Assembly: GCA_045636205.1 (NCBI GenBank)
Contig: JAZTXE010000111.1
Coordinates: 1-25,415 of the forward strand
Source: JAZRUF01 sp045636205
GTDB taxonomy: Bacteria; Bacillota; Clostridia; Oscillospirales; JAAYXM01
Direction of reading: 5' to 3'
DNA length: 25,415 bases
Below the pieces are notes generated by a model, which worked only from the letters and a program-made list of their open reading frames with translations, did no database searches and was not told the DNA's origin. The translations under genes and the position numbers were made by a program. Position 1 is the stretch's first letter. Each line of letters begins with the position of its first letter. Shown one piece after another: positions 15,465 through 22,531 of this stretch.

Positions 15465-16415
15465 TTATTCTTCTATCGGGTAAACAGACAGTTTATCTCC
15501 GTCTAATTCCACTGTATGCATATCGACTTTTTTTATTTCCGAATTATTATACGTAGTATAGTAATATGTCTGCGTGTCTGTATTGCAGCATGAGGAATAA
15601 CGCGTATATTCATACTCTCCGCTTGCAGTCACAACACAGCCTTTTGGCATTGCGACTGACTGCAGGATATGAAAAAATTGGTTTACGCTTTCCTTTTCAT
15701 TTCCGTCGCAAACAGATTTTTCTTTTACAAACACTGCCTTTACAAATCTTGATGCACTTGAGAAATCGCCGGGCAAACCAAGGGCTCCCATTCCCAAACT
15801 ATAATTTGAAAGTGAATGATTTGGGCACATCTCATTTCCAGCCGAGCCCTCATGCAGACTCATATAATTATTTATATTGGTAAGATGATACTCAAACGTC
15901 GGGTTATTAGTCAGTATGCCAAACGGATTATCGTATACCTTCATCCCATTCACAGTGCATTCCAGTGTTATTGATTTGCAACAGTCCGAAACAATCCAGT
16001 GAAGCGGCGTATTGGCAAGCTCATCACTGAAGTTGCAATTTACCACGTTTAATTTTTTTAATAACCGCTCCGCGTCATCTGTGGTGCTGCAGCGTCCCAA
16101 AAGATACGGAATCAGCTCAAACGGTGCGATATTTTCTTTGCTACCAGAAACCTCACCGTAATGGGCATTTTGAGGAAAATTAAGCCCCGCCATGCTCAAG
16201 CCTTTTTCGTTCGTCGCTTCAAAATACAGCGGATAATTATTTACAACCGCCGCCATGCCAATCAGCGCATAGTGGTTGTTATACTCCTTTACATAACGGA
16301 ATGAAAAACCGAAATTACGTGGCGTGATTACTACACCCTCGTTATATCCTCTTTCCAAATCCAAGTTCCGTCCAAAATAGTGATTTTTTGTTTTATAGCT
16401 TACCGCTGTACACAT
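15465..16415 (-). CDS. bsh: Bile salt hydrolase (choloylglycine hydrolase family)
   Basis: A 316-residue Ntn-hydrolase that removes glycine or taurine from conjugated bile acids. All expected residues are present: the nucleophile C2, exposed after removal of M1 (MCTAVSY), R16 and D19 (FGRNLDLE), N79 (AGLNFP), N171 (TNNPTFE) and R223 (SASRFVKA). Length and sequence are closer to Gram-positive bile salt hydrolases such as the Clostridium perfringens enzyme than to penicillin V acylases; the PRNF segment and GLNFPQNAHY loop support this, but substrate still needs assay. There is no signal peptide, so it is intracellular. AAAGGATGA precedes the ATG. It heads a unit with the flavodoxin and lipid kinase genes. 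Confidence 0.92.
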   Translation of the reverse strand: MCTAVSYKTKNHYFGRNLDLERGYNEGVVITPRNFGFSFRYVKEYNNHYALIGMAAVVNNYPLYFEATNEKGLSMAGLNFPQNAHYGEVSGSKENIAPFELIPYLLGRCSTTDDAERLLKKLNVVNCNFSDELANTPLHWIVSDCCKSITLECTVNGMKVYDNPFGILTNNPTFEYHLTNINNYMSLHEGSAGNEMCPNHSLSNYSLGMGALGLPGDFSSASRFVKAVFVKEKSVCDGNEKESVNQFFHILQSVAMPKGCVVTASGEYEYTRYSSCCNTDTQTYYYTTYNNSEIKKVDMHTVELDGDKLSVYPIEE

Positions 16416-16444
16416 TTATATATCATCCTTTGATATGTTTTGAT

Positions 16445-16458
16445 ATAGCAAATGCTAT
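16445..16458. promoter_or_regulatory. Palindrome upstream of bsh, possible operator
   Basis: ATAGCA-AA-TGCTAT, a perfect 6-2-6 inverted repeat 30-43 bp before the bsh start codon. On the minus strand it overlaps an extended -10-like element, TGCTATATC. Two loop bases are too few for a good RNA hairpin, so a protein-binding site is more likely. Confidence 0.4.
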
Positions 16459-16496
16459 GTACGACAAAGCTTTATTACGCACTCAATGTGGCCTGT
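16455..16496 (-). pseudogene. Remnant of an rlmD-like 3' end
   Basis: Thirteen codons and a stop read T-G-H-I-E-C-V-I-K-L-C-R-T on the minus strand, in no ORF of its own. The intact rlmD gene 700 bp away ends T-N-H-V-E-C-V-V-R-L-C-R-E-S. Eight positions are identical and four of the rest conservative (I/V, I/V, K/R), and the DNA aligns without gaps over 36 bp, sharing the decamer ACGCACTCAA (16477-16486 and 17214-17223, plus strand). Differences fall mostly at third positions, as expected for a real coding tail from a diverged homologue. The rest of the gene is missing: upstream sequence is non-coding and then the SGNH gene. Confidence 0.68.
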
Positions 16497-16536
16497 GTGG
16501 TGTCTGAGACAGTGTCAATTAAAAATTGTTTACGTT

Positions 16537-17169
16537 TTATTTTTTATGTAAGCACTCCATAGCTTGTTCGGAGATTTGCTTCATTCCTAACTCAGTAGGA
16601 TGACCATTTACCTTGTCTATTTCTTTAAGACATAAATATTTAATTTCATTTTTTTCACAAGCTTCTATGAAACCTTTGGTGATTTCTTGTTTTAAATCAG
16701 TGTTTATGATAACAATTACATCTTCAACAACTTCTTTTGCTCTGTTGATTAGGTAGCAAAATGCAGGCAACACACACTTCAACTCTTCATCGATCCAATC
16801 TGAATACTTAAGATTTCCAACAGGAGCATCTATCCAAGAATCATTTGTTCCTCCAAATATAAACATGGTGTTGATTTTATTTTCGGTAAAAATTTTTTCG
16901 GCTATATATTTATCAATTCTGCTAACAAACGATGATTCAACAGTAAGTGCTTCTCTTACCGTATTACAAATCGTTGAACCTGAAAAGCTATCGTTAAGTA
17001 TTATATTCAGGTTGTTTTCGTTTGCCAACCTATTCCACCAAGTTTTTTCTACTCCCTTAACAATGGGATTTTCCGTTCTTTTATCGCCATAATAAAAGTG
17101 ATACCCTTCTGGAATATATCCCTCATAAGTTGAGTAACTGTCACCCATTATAAATACATTATTTTTCAT
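16537..17169 (-). CDS. SGNH/GDSL hydrolase family protein
   Basis: A 210-residue serine esterase-like protein with SGNH blocks in order: MGDSYSTYEG with catalytic S11 (block I), a block II glycine at G64 (FSGSTICNT), N109 in FGGTNDSW (block III), and H190 in NGHPTELGM (block V). The substrate is unknown; relatives deacylate sugars or lipids. No signal peptide is seen, so it is probably cytosolic. The ATG at 17169 has GGAGG nine bases upstream; the longer frame to 17226 would overlap rlmD. It lies 19 bp after rlmD and has no promoter of its own. The gene is much more AT-rich than its neighbours (14 G/C in 60 at 16621-16680 versus 33 in 60 at 17221-17280), suggesting transfer. Confidence 0.86.
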   Translation of the reverse strand: MKNNVFIMGDSYSTYEGYIPEGYHFYYGDKRTENPIVKGVEKTWWNRLANENNLNIILNDSFSGSTICNTVREALTVESSFVSRIDKYIAEKIFTENKINTMFIFGGTNDSWIDAPVGNLKYSDWIDEELKCVLPAFCYLINRAKEVVEDVIVIINTDLKQEITKGFIEACEKNEIKYLCLKEIDKVNGHPTELGMKQISEQAMECLHKK

Positions 17170-17188
17170 TTTTATACCTCCATTATAT

Positions 17189-18352
17189 TTAACTTTCCCG
17201 ACATAGTCGCACGACGCACTCAACATGGTTAGTAAACGGGAACATATCGACCGGAGTTGCCTCTACCGCGCGGTAGCCTGCATTTTTAAGAACTCTTAAA
17301 TCGCGCGCCTGCGTTTCGGGGTTGCAGGATACATACACAACCCGCTCGGGGTTTAAGCGCACGAGGGCATCCAAAAACTCTCGGCTGCAACCCGCGCGCG
17401 GCGGATCTAAAAACACCACATCGAGAGTCTCACCCGCGTCCGCCAAATTCTCCATCCATTCGCCCGCATCCGCGGTTACAAAGCGCACATTTTTTATATT
17501 GTTCCCCTTCGAGTTTGATATAGCGTCGCGTATCGCATCGCGGTTAGACTCGACACCCCACACCTGCTTTGCATTTTTCGACGCGATAAGACCTATCGTT
17601 CCCACGCCGCAGTATGCATCCGCAACGCGCTCTTTTCCAGTAAGCCCGGCATACTCTATGGCTTTCTCATAGAGCACCTGCGCCTGAGGCGGATTTATCT
17701 GATAAAACGCGCGTGAGGAAATGCGGAATTTAAGCCCGCAGAGACTATCCTCTATCCAGCCTTTTCCGTAGAGCACGGTTTCGAAACTCCCGAGCATAAG
17801 TCCGTCATAATCCTTATTTACATTATGGATAACCGTTGTTATCTCCGGATGGCGGCGGACAAGCTCGTTTGTAAAATGCTTTTTAAGCTGGAAAATCGGC
17901 GAAGCCGTGACGAGAACCACCATTATTTGCCCGCTCTCGGCACCCTCGCGGATGAGCACATGCCTTAAATTTCCGCGACCTGAGCGTAAATCAAACGGCT
18001 CAAGCTTATAGTCGGGCAGCATTTTCCGTATCGTCTCAATAATTTTATTTGCCGCGGTTGACTGTATCATACACTTATCGACCGGAGTTATTGAGTTTGA
18101 ATTCGACTGATAAACACCCGCAAGTATTTTGCGCCCGCGACCGGTAAAATATGCTGCCTGAACCTTTTTTCTGTAATTGAGCGGATTTTCCATGCCAATT
18201 ATCGGGTTTACTTTGCAAAACCCACCTATATATCTTTCAACCTTTTTCTGTTTATAGCTCAGTTGCTCTGCATATGACATATTCTGCAGCTGACATCCGC
18301 CGCATTTTTTGGCAGCAGGACACGCTGCATTTGTGTTCTTTTTATTTTCCAT
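17189..18352 (-). CDS. rlmD: 23S rRNA (uracil(1939)-C5)-methyltransferase, RlmD/RumA family
   Basis: A 387-residue SAM-dependent RNA m5U methyltransferase. The iron-sulfur cysteines are C11, C17, C20 (CPAAKKCGGC) and C94 (VDKCMIQ). The SAM site has FYQINPPQ (216-223) and DAYCGVGTIG (245-254); DPPRAGC is at 316-322, the nucleophile is C343 in VSCNPE, and the catalytic-base motif HVE is at 375-377 near the end. The N-terminal TRAM domain of E. coli RlmD is absent: the protein begins almost at the cluster motif. The exact target (U1939, U747 or both) is uncertain for Bacillota members. It has a strong promoter and probably co-transcribes the SGNH gene. Confidence 0.92.
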   Translation of the reverse strand: MENKKNTNAACPAAKKCGGCQLQNMSYAEQLSYKQKKVERYIGGFCKVNPIIGMENPLNYRKKVQAAYFTGRGRKILAGVYQSNSNSITPVDKCMIQSTAANKIIETIRKMLPDYKLEPFDLRSGRGNLRHVLIREGAESGQIMVVLVTASPIFQLKKHFTNELVRRHPEITTVIHNVNKDYDGLMLGSFETVLYGKGWIEDSLCGLKFRISSRAFYQINPPQAQVLYEKAIEYAGLTGKERVADAYCGVGTIGLIASKNAKQVWGVESNRDAIRDAISNSKGNNIKNVRFVTADAGEWMENLADAGETLDVVFLDPPRAGCSREFLDALVRLNPERVVYVSCNPETQARDLRVLKNAGYRAVEATPVDMFPFTNHVECVVRLCRES

Positions 18353-18385
18353 TTTATCACCGTTACCTATTAAATATATAGAATA

Positions 18386-18414
18386 AGTGTATTACCTAAT
18401 CAGGAAAATGTCAA
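18386..18414 (-). promoter_or_regulatory. Sigma-A promoter of rlmD
   Basis: Perfect TTGACA (18409-18414) and TACACT (18386-18391) on the minus strand, 17-bp spacer, leader of about 25-30 nt. Diverges from the amidohydrolase promoter. Confidence 0.78.
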
Positions 18415-18514
18415 CCAAATACGCATTTTCTTTACGGTTACTCACCCGTGTGCAGCTTCAAACTACGCGGATTGTATTTTTTTGACCCCAAAATATAGAA
18501 ACCGAATTTATTTG

Positions 18515-18523
18515 TGATATACT
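18515..18523 (+). promoter_or_regulatory. Probable extended -10 promoter of the amidohydrolase pair
   Basis: TGATATACT fits an extended -10 (TGn-TATACT) with no good -35 at 17 bp. It gives a leader of about 58 nt. An upstream TTGACC (18482-18487) is too far away (30 bp) to be its partner. Confidence 0.45.
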
Positions 18524-18575
18524 TTAATCGTAGATAAAACTCTTACAAAACTTTATGGATGTCACAGAAAGGCAG

Positions 18576-18584
18576 ATGATGTAA
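18576..18584 (+). promoter_or_regulatory. Start-stop element ahead of the first amidohydrolase-fold gene
   Basis: AGAAAGG is followed at once by ATG-ATG-TAA, then CAC and the real ATG (18588), all in the same frame. The only ribosome binding site is well placed for the start-stop codons (3-6 bases) and poorly placed for the gene (15 bases), so the gene may depend on reinitiation after termination. Confidence 0.5.
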
Positions 18585-18587
18585 CAC

Positions 18588-19352
18588 ATGCAGACATTAC
18601 ATTTTTTTGACTGCAACGCATCTTTCGGAAGACGCAGGGTGGTCTTTCCCCATTCCTTTTATAAAAAAGAGGATTTATTAAAGTACATGGACATGTACGG
18701 CATTGAGAAAGCTTTGGTTTCTCATTCAATAGCGCGTGAGTTTGATGCTATTGACGGTAACAAAATACTTCTCGACGAAATTAAAAACGACTCTTCTCTT
18801 AGTCCGGTTTGGGTTGCACTTCCCCACCACACAAACGAGTTTCCGGCTCCCGAAGAGCTCATTTCCCAGATGCACGCGGCAGATGTTAAAGTTATTACCC
18901 TCTGCCCGACCGCCGCAGATTATTTCTTCTCGCTCTCTGAATGGAATTGCGGAGAGTTGTACTCAGCACTCGAGACGCACAACATCCCTCTTATTCTGGA
19001 CATGAACTCGATTGACCGTGAATTTGAAGGGCTGTTTAAAATTCTCAGTGCACATCCCAAGCTCAAGCTTTTGTTCACAAACGTTACCTACCGCGTATCG
19101 CGCAACCTCTATCCGCTCATGAAGAAGTTTCCTAATTTATATGTTGAAACCTCCGGTATCAAGGGTCAAGATGTTATACAGGATATGTGCGAAGTATTTG
19201 GTGCAAACCGCTTGGTTTTCGGTTCTAACATGCCGGTCGGCAGCGGTGCTTCTGCAGTAGCTCTTATTACATACTCAAACATCTCCGCATCGGACAAAGA
19301 GCGCATCGCATGCGAAAACTTAAATGAATTACTCGGAGGTGTTCTGCTGTGA
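18588..19352 (+). CDS. Amidohydrolase-fold protein lacking metal ligands (probable pseudoenzyme)
   Basis: A 254-residue TIM-barrel protein related to the amidohydrolase (COG2159-like) gene that follows. Strand-end positions align but the metal ligands are gone: the first motif is FDCNASFG (N10, S12 in place of two histidines), the lysine/histidine strand reads VITLCPTAA, the two later histidine strands read LILDMNS and LLFTNVTY, and the final aspartate strand reads VFGSNMPVG (N214 for D). Hydrolysis by the usual mechanism is therefore unlikely; a regulatory or structural partner is more plausible. The stop overlaps the next start (GTGA), implying coupled, roughly equimolar synthesis. No signal peptide or membrane segment is seen. 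Function unknown. Confidence 0.82.
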   Translation: MQTLHFFDCNASFGRRRVVFPHSFYKKEDLLKYMDMYGIEKALVSHSIAREFDAIDGNKILLDEIKNDSSLSPVWVALPHHTNEFPAPEELISQMHAADVKVITLCPTAADYFFSLSEWNCGELYSALETHNIPLILDMNSIDREFEGLFKILSAHPKLKLLFTNVTYRVSRNLYPLMKKFPNLYVETSGIKGQDVIQDMCEVFGANRLVFGSNMPVGSGASAVALITYSNISASDKERIACENLNELLGGVLL

Positions 19353-20146
19353 TTAACTGGAAAGAAAAGATATTAAACGGTCAGCCGATAACCGAGTTTC
19401 CGGTTCTTGACTGTCACAACCACTTGGGTAAATGGGTGCAGTTTCACATCCCTCAGGACGGAACCGTTGAACAAATGGTAAATTCAATGGACTCTTTAGG
19501 AATTGACAAATGCGCAATTTCTGCTTTTGCGTCTATCGGACCTGATTATGTATACGGAAACAACATGCTCCTTGACGCTATACGCAAGTTTCCGGACCGT
19601 GTTCTCGGATATGTAACCCTCAACCCGAATTACCCCGAGGATATTATTTCAGAGTACGAGCGCTGCAATGTAAGTGAGAACATCATAGGCATAAAGCTGC
19701 ATCAGAATCAGCACGGCAGACCGCTTGATTACAAGGGCTATATACCGGTTTTTGAATATGCCAACGAACGTTCCATGCTTATCCTGATACACATTTGGGG
19801 TATCGCTCAGGTATGTATTATCGAAAAGCTTGCCCGTGAGTATCCTAACATCACATTTATCATGGGACACAGTGGCGCGGATGTAACCGCTATGACAAAG
19901 GCGATTGACGTAATAAACAAGTATAGCAATGTCTACGGTGACACTGCACTTTCAATGGCTTTTCAGGGAAATATCGAATGGCTTGCAGCCGATATGAACA
20001 ATGATCGTATTCTTTTCGGTTCGGACATGCCCTTCTACAGTCCGATTCATACAGTCGCGCGTATCGCGCTGGCTGATATTTCAGACGATACTAAGAAGGC
20101 AATTCTGGGCGGAAACTTCCAGCGTATACTGGAGCGCAAGAAATAA
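19349..20146 (+). CDS. Amidohydrolase family protein with complete metal site
   Basis: A 265-residue metal-dependent hydrolase or decarboxylase of the amidohydrolase superfamily, small COG2159-like branch. The ligand set is complete: H23 and H25 in LDCHNHLG, K116/H118 in GIKLHQNQHG, H148 in LIHIWG, H174 in MGHSGAD and D226 in FGSDMPFY. Related enzymes act on rings, lactones or decarboxylate acids (ACMSD-like); no substrate can be assigned. It starts with GTG (19349-19351) overlapping the stop of the preceding pseudoenzyme gene, with GGAGGTG inside that gene's end. A terminator follows 15 bp later, so the two genes form a closed operon without a transporter or regulator. Confidence 0.85.
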   Translation: MINWKEKILNGQPITEFPVLDCHNHLGKWVQFHIPQDGTVEQMVNSMDSLGIDKCAISAFASIGPDYVYGNNMLLDAIRKFPDRVLGYVTLNPNYPEDIISEYERCNVSENIIGIKLHQNQHGRPLDYKGYIPVFEYANERSMLILIHIWGIAQVCIIEKLAREYPNITFIMGHSGADVTAMTKAIDVINKYSNVYGDTALSMAFQGNIEWLAADMNNDRILFGSDMPFYSPIHTVARIALADISDDTKKAILGGNFQRILERKK

Positions 20147-20160
20147 ACCAACATATTTTA

Positions 20161-20200
20161 AGCAGAGGTTTAAATTTTAAAACCTCTGCTTTTTCTTTCT
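20161..20200 (+). terminator. Intrinsic terminator of the amidohydrolase operon
   Basis: An 11-bp perfect stem, AGCAGAGGTTT (20161-20171) with its complement (20180-20190), 8-nt loop, then TTTTCTTTCT. Confidence 0.9.
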
Positions 20201-20228
20201 TGCCTTATGTGTTGTAATGTGCTAAAAT
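20200..20228 (+). promoter_or_regulatory. Sigma-A promoter of trpS
   Basis: TTGCCT (20200-20205) and TAAAAT (20223-20228), spacer exactly 17 bp. It begins inside the T tract of the preceding terminator. The leader of about 65 nt is too short for a T-box. Confidence 0.68.
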
Positions 20229-20298
20229 ATATTGGTTAAAAGGAATTTTATACGGTGGAAACTCCGTGTTTTTATTTCATTGAAAAGAGGATTTACCT

Positions 20299-21300
20299 AT
20301 GGAACAGGAACGTAAAAAGATTATTTTCTCTGGAATTCAACCGTCCGGAGATATTTCGCTCGGAAATTACATCGGCGCACTTCGCAACTGGGTTAAAATG
20401 CAGCATGATTACAACTGCCTATACTGCGTAGTTGATATGCATGCCATCACGGTCCGTCAGGATCCGAAAAAACTCCGCGAGCAATCACTTGGAGTTCTGG
20501 CTCTTCTTATCGCCTGCGGTCTTGACCCGAACGAGAATATAATGTACATACAAAGCCAGGTTCCGCAGCACGCTGAGCTTTCCTGGATTTTAAACTGCTA
20601 TACAATGTTTGGCGAGCTTTCGCGCATGACTCAGTTTAAGGACAAGTCCGCACGCCACGCGGACAATGTAAACGCAGGTCTTTTTGATTACCCTGTGCTT
20701 ATGGCATCGGACATACTTCTCTACCAGGCGGACTTAGTTCCGATAGGCGATGACCAAAAGCAGCATCTTGAGCTTACCCGCAATGTGGCAACGCGCTTTA
20801 ACGGCGTTCACGGAAATACCTTTACCATTCCTGAGCCGTATATTCCGAAAATCGGTGGCCGTATCATGAGCCTTGCTGAGCCGGAAAAGAAAATGTCCAA
20901 GTCTGATGAGAACGCAAACGCTAAGATACTCTTACTTGACAAACCTGAGGACATTATGCGCAAGTTCAAGCGTGCAGTAACCGACAGTGAAGCGGTTGTA
21001 GAATACCGCGAAGGCAAGCACGGCGTTAATAATCTGATGACTATCTACTCCATTGCAACCGGTAAATCCTTTGAGGAGATAACAAACGAATTTGCAGGTC
21101 GCGGTTACGGTGATTTTAAAGTAGCAGTCGGTGAATCGGTAGTTGAGCTTTTAAGACCTATTCGTGAGAAAACCGAAGATCTTCTTAAAAACAAAGATTA
21201 TCTTATGGAGATATGCAAAAACAATGCTGCCCGTGCTTCTTCCATTGCAGAGCGCACAATGACCAAGGTTCGCAAAAAAGTAGGCTTTATAGCTAAATAA
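20299..21300 (+). CDS. trpS: Tryptophan--tRNA ligase
   Basis: A 333-residue class I synthetase charging tRNA-Trp. The HIGH-equivalent reads PSGDISLGNYIGA (15-27), the tryptophan/ATP region includes GDDQKQHLELTR (150-161), and the KMSKS loop is exact at 198-202 (KKMSKSDEN). ADNVNAGLFDYPVLMASDIL (121-140) is the typical TrpRS core. Length is normal. AGAGG precedes the ATG by eight bases. The gene is followed after 14 bp by the TagO/WecA-type gene and probably shares its transcript. The leader carries a small hairpin before a T run (20252-20273) but no T-box. Confidence 0.97.
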   Translation: MEQERKKIIFSGIQPSGDISLGNYIGALRNWVKMQHDYNCLYCVVDMHAITVRQDPKKLREQSLGVLALLIACGLDPNENIMYIQSQVPQHAELSWILNCYTMFGELSRMTQFKDKSARHADNVNAGLFDYPVLMASDILLYQADLVPIGDDQKQHLELTRNVATRFNGVHGNTFTIPEPYIPKIGGRIMSLAEPEKKMSKSDENANAKILLLDKPEDIMRKFKRAVTDSEAVVEYREGKHGVNNLMTIYSIATGKSFEEITNEFAGRGYGDFKVAVGESVVELLRPIREKTEDLLKNKDYLMEICKNNAARASSIAERTMTKVRKKVGFIAK

Positions 21301-21314
21301 GGAGCTGTGTTAAA

Positions 21315-22391
21315 ATGTTGGGCATTGATATAAAAATCGTCATTTGGGTAATCGGAGCATTTGCAGCTGCAGGAATAATATCCTTTGCTCTTACTCCGTT
21401 AGTTAAAACTCTCGCATGCAAGGTCGGTGCGATAGATGTGCCGAAGGACGCACGGCGTATGCACAAAACCCCTATTCCCCGCCTGGGAGGTCTTGCAATA
21501 TTTTTAGGCTTCTTGTTTGCAGTTCTCCTTTTTGCAGATATTGACCGCATGCTCCAAGGCATTCTTTTAGGTGCAGTTGTAATCGTAGTTCTTGGAATTA
21601 TAGATGACATTGTCCCGCTCAATGCAATGCTTAAATTCTGCGTGCAGATACTTGCGGCGTTAATTGTGGTAATGTACGGCAATCTGCGTATAGAGACCTT
21701 TTCAAATCCGAATATCTTCAGCGATAACCCGTATATTCATTTAGGGTTTTGGTCCATACCGGTCACGGTTATATGGATAGTTGCAATTACAAATGCAGTT
21801 AATCTTATCGACGGATTGGACGGTCTTGCGGTTGGTGTATCTTCAATAGCATCGTTCTCCCTGCTTGTTATTGCAGTCATTGTCGGCGAATGGAACATGG
21901 CTATGGTGATGGCGGCTCTTGCGGGTGCATGCATCGGATTTATGCCGTACAACTTAAACCCGGCAAAAATCTTCATGGGAGATACTGGTTCTACTTTCTT
22001 AGGTTTTATTTTGGCGACAATCTCTATTCAGGGATTATTTAAATTCTATGCAATAGTTTCATTTGCGGTACCTTTCCTGATTTTAGGTCTTCCGATTTTT
22101 GATACAGCGTTTGCTATAGGTCGTCGCGTGCTCAGCGGAAAGAGCCCGATGGCTCCCGACCGCGGTCATGTGCATCACCGTTTGATAGACATGGGATTTA
22201 ACCAGAAGCAATCGGTTACAATTCTTTATCTGATGAGCGGTTTACTCGGTCTCTCCGCAGTTGTTCTGACCTCCAGTGGCGAGATAAAAGCTCTTTTCCT
22301 GATACTCGCAGTTATTATTGCGATTGCAATCGGGTATAAGATTTACTCCGAGCTCTCAAAGGACCGTGCAAAAGAGGAAGATGAAAACTAA
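21315..22391 (+). CDS. tagO: Undecaprenyl-phosphate N-acetylglucosaminyl 1-phosphate transferase (TagO/WecA type)
   Basis: A 358-residue polytopic membrane enzyme of the MraY/WecA family, with about ten or eleven hydrophobic segments. It transfers a sugar-1-phosphate from a UDP-sugar to undecaprenyl phosphate, the first step of teichoic acid or surface polysaccharide synthesis. Motifs are DARRMHKTPIPRLGG (45-59), the DD pair D97-D98 in GIIDDIVPL, NLIDGLDGLA (163-172), the magnesium-binding MGDTGS (D223) and the GlcNAc-type HVHHRL (285-290). The HVHHRL and DARRMH segments favour WecA/TagO over MraY. AAGGAG lies ten bases before the ATG. A charged cytosolic tail (DRAKEEDEN) ends the protein. 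Confidence 0.92.
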   Translation: MLGIDIKIVIWVIGAFAAAGIISFALTPLVKTLACKVGAIDVPKDARRMHKTPIPRLGGLAIFLGFLFAVLLFADIDRMLQGILLGAVVIVVLGIIDDIVPLNAMLKFCVQILAALIVVMYGNLRIETFSNPNIFSDNPYIHLGFWSIPVTVIWIVAITNAVNLIDGLDGLAVGVSSIASFSLLVIAVIVGEWNMAMVMAALAGACIGFMPYNLNPAKIFMGDTGSTFLGFILATISIQGLFKFYAIVSFAVPFLILGLPIFDTAFAIGRRVLSGKSPMAPDRGHVHHRLIDMGFNQKQSVTILYLMSGLLGLSAVVLTSSGEIKALFLILAVIIAIAIGYKIYSELSKDRAKEEDEN

Positions 22392-22405
22392 ATGATGCAT
22401 TATCT

Positions 22406-22434
22406 AAGCAGAGCATTTTTACATTGCTCTGCTT
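22406..22434 (+). terminator. Hairpin after tagO, weak terminator
   Basis: AAGCAGAGCA (22406-22415) with a perfect complement (22425-22434) and a 9-nt loop, but only ATTAATTT follows instead of a clean T run. Fifteen bases past the tagO stop codon. Confidence 0.6.
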
Positions 22435-22479
22435 ATTAATTTAAACTCATAACTTTATTGCGTTTAATTTAGTTTTTGC

Positions 22480-22508
22480 TTGACAAAATGTATTTTCTGT
22501 GCTATTTT
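22480..22508 (+). promoter_or_regulatory. Sigma-A promoter of ileS
   Basis: Perfect TTGACA (22480-22485) and TATTTT (22503-22508) with a 17-bp spacer. Transcription should begin near 22515, about 285 nt before ileS. Confidence 0.75.
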
Positions 22509-22531
22509 ATTTAATGTATTTTTATATTTGT

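Noticed and set aside
16513..16518. TTGACA as the bsh -35 box
   Set aside because: The base positions 16-18 bp downstream (CAGGCC region) contain no -10 element.
16497..16536. A second full rlmD gene upstream of the remnant
   Set aside because: Only 13 codons match; immediately upstream the frame hits a stop (TGA) and then the SGNH gene begins.
20252..20273. Attenuator hairpin in the trpS leader (ACGGTG-GAAA-CTCCGT then T run)
   Set aside because: The stem is short with a T-T mismatch and no competing antiterminator or leader peptide with Trp codons is visible.
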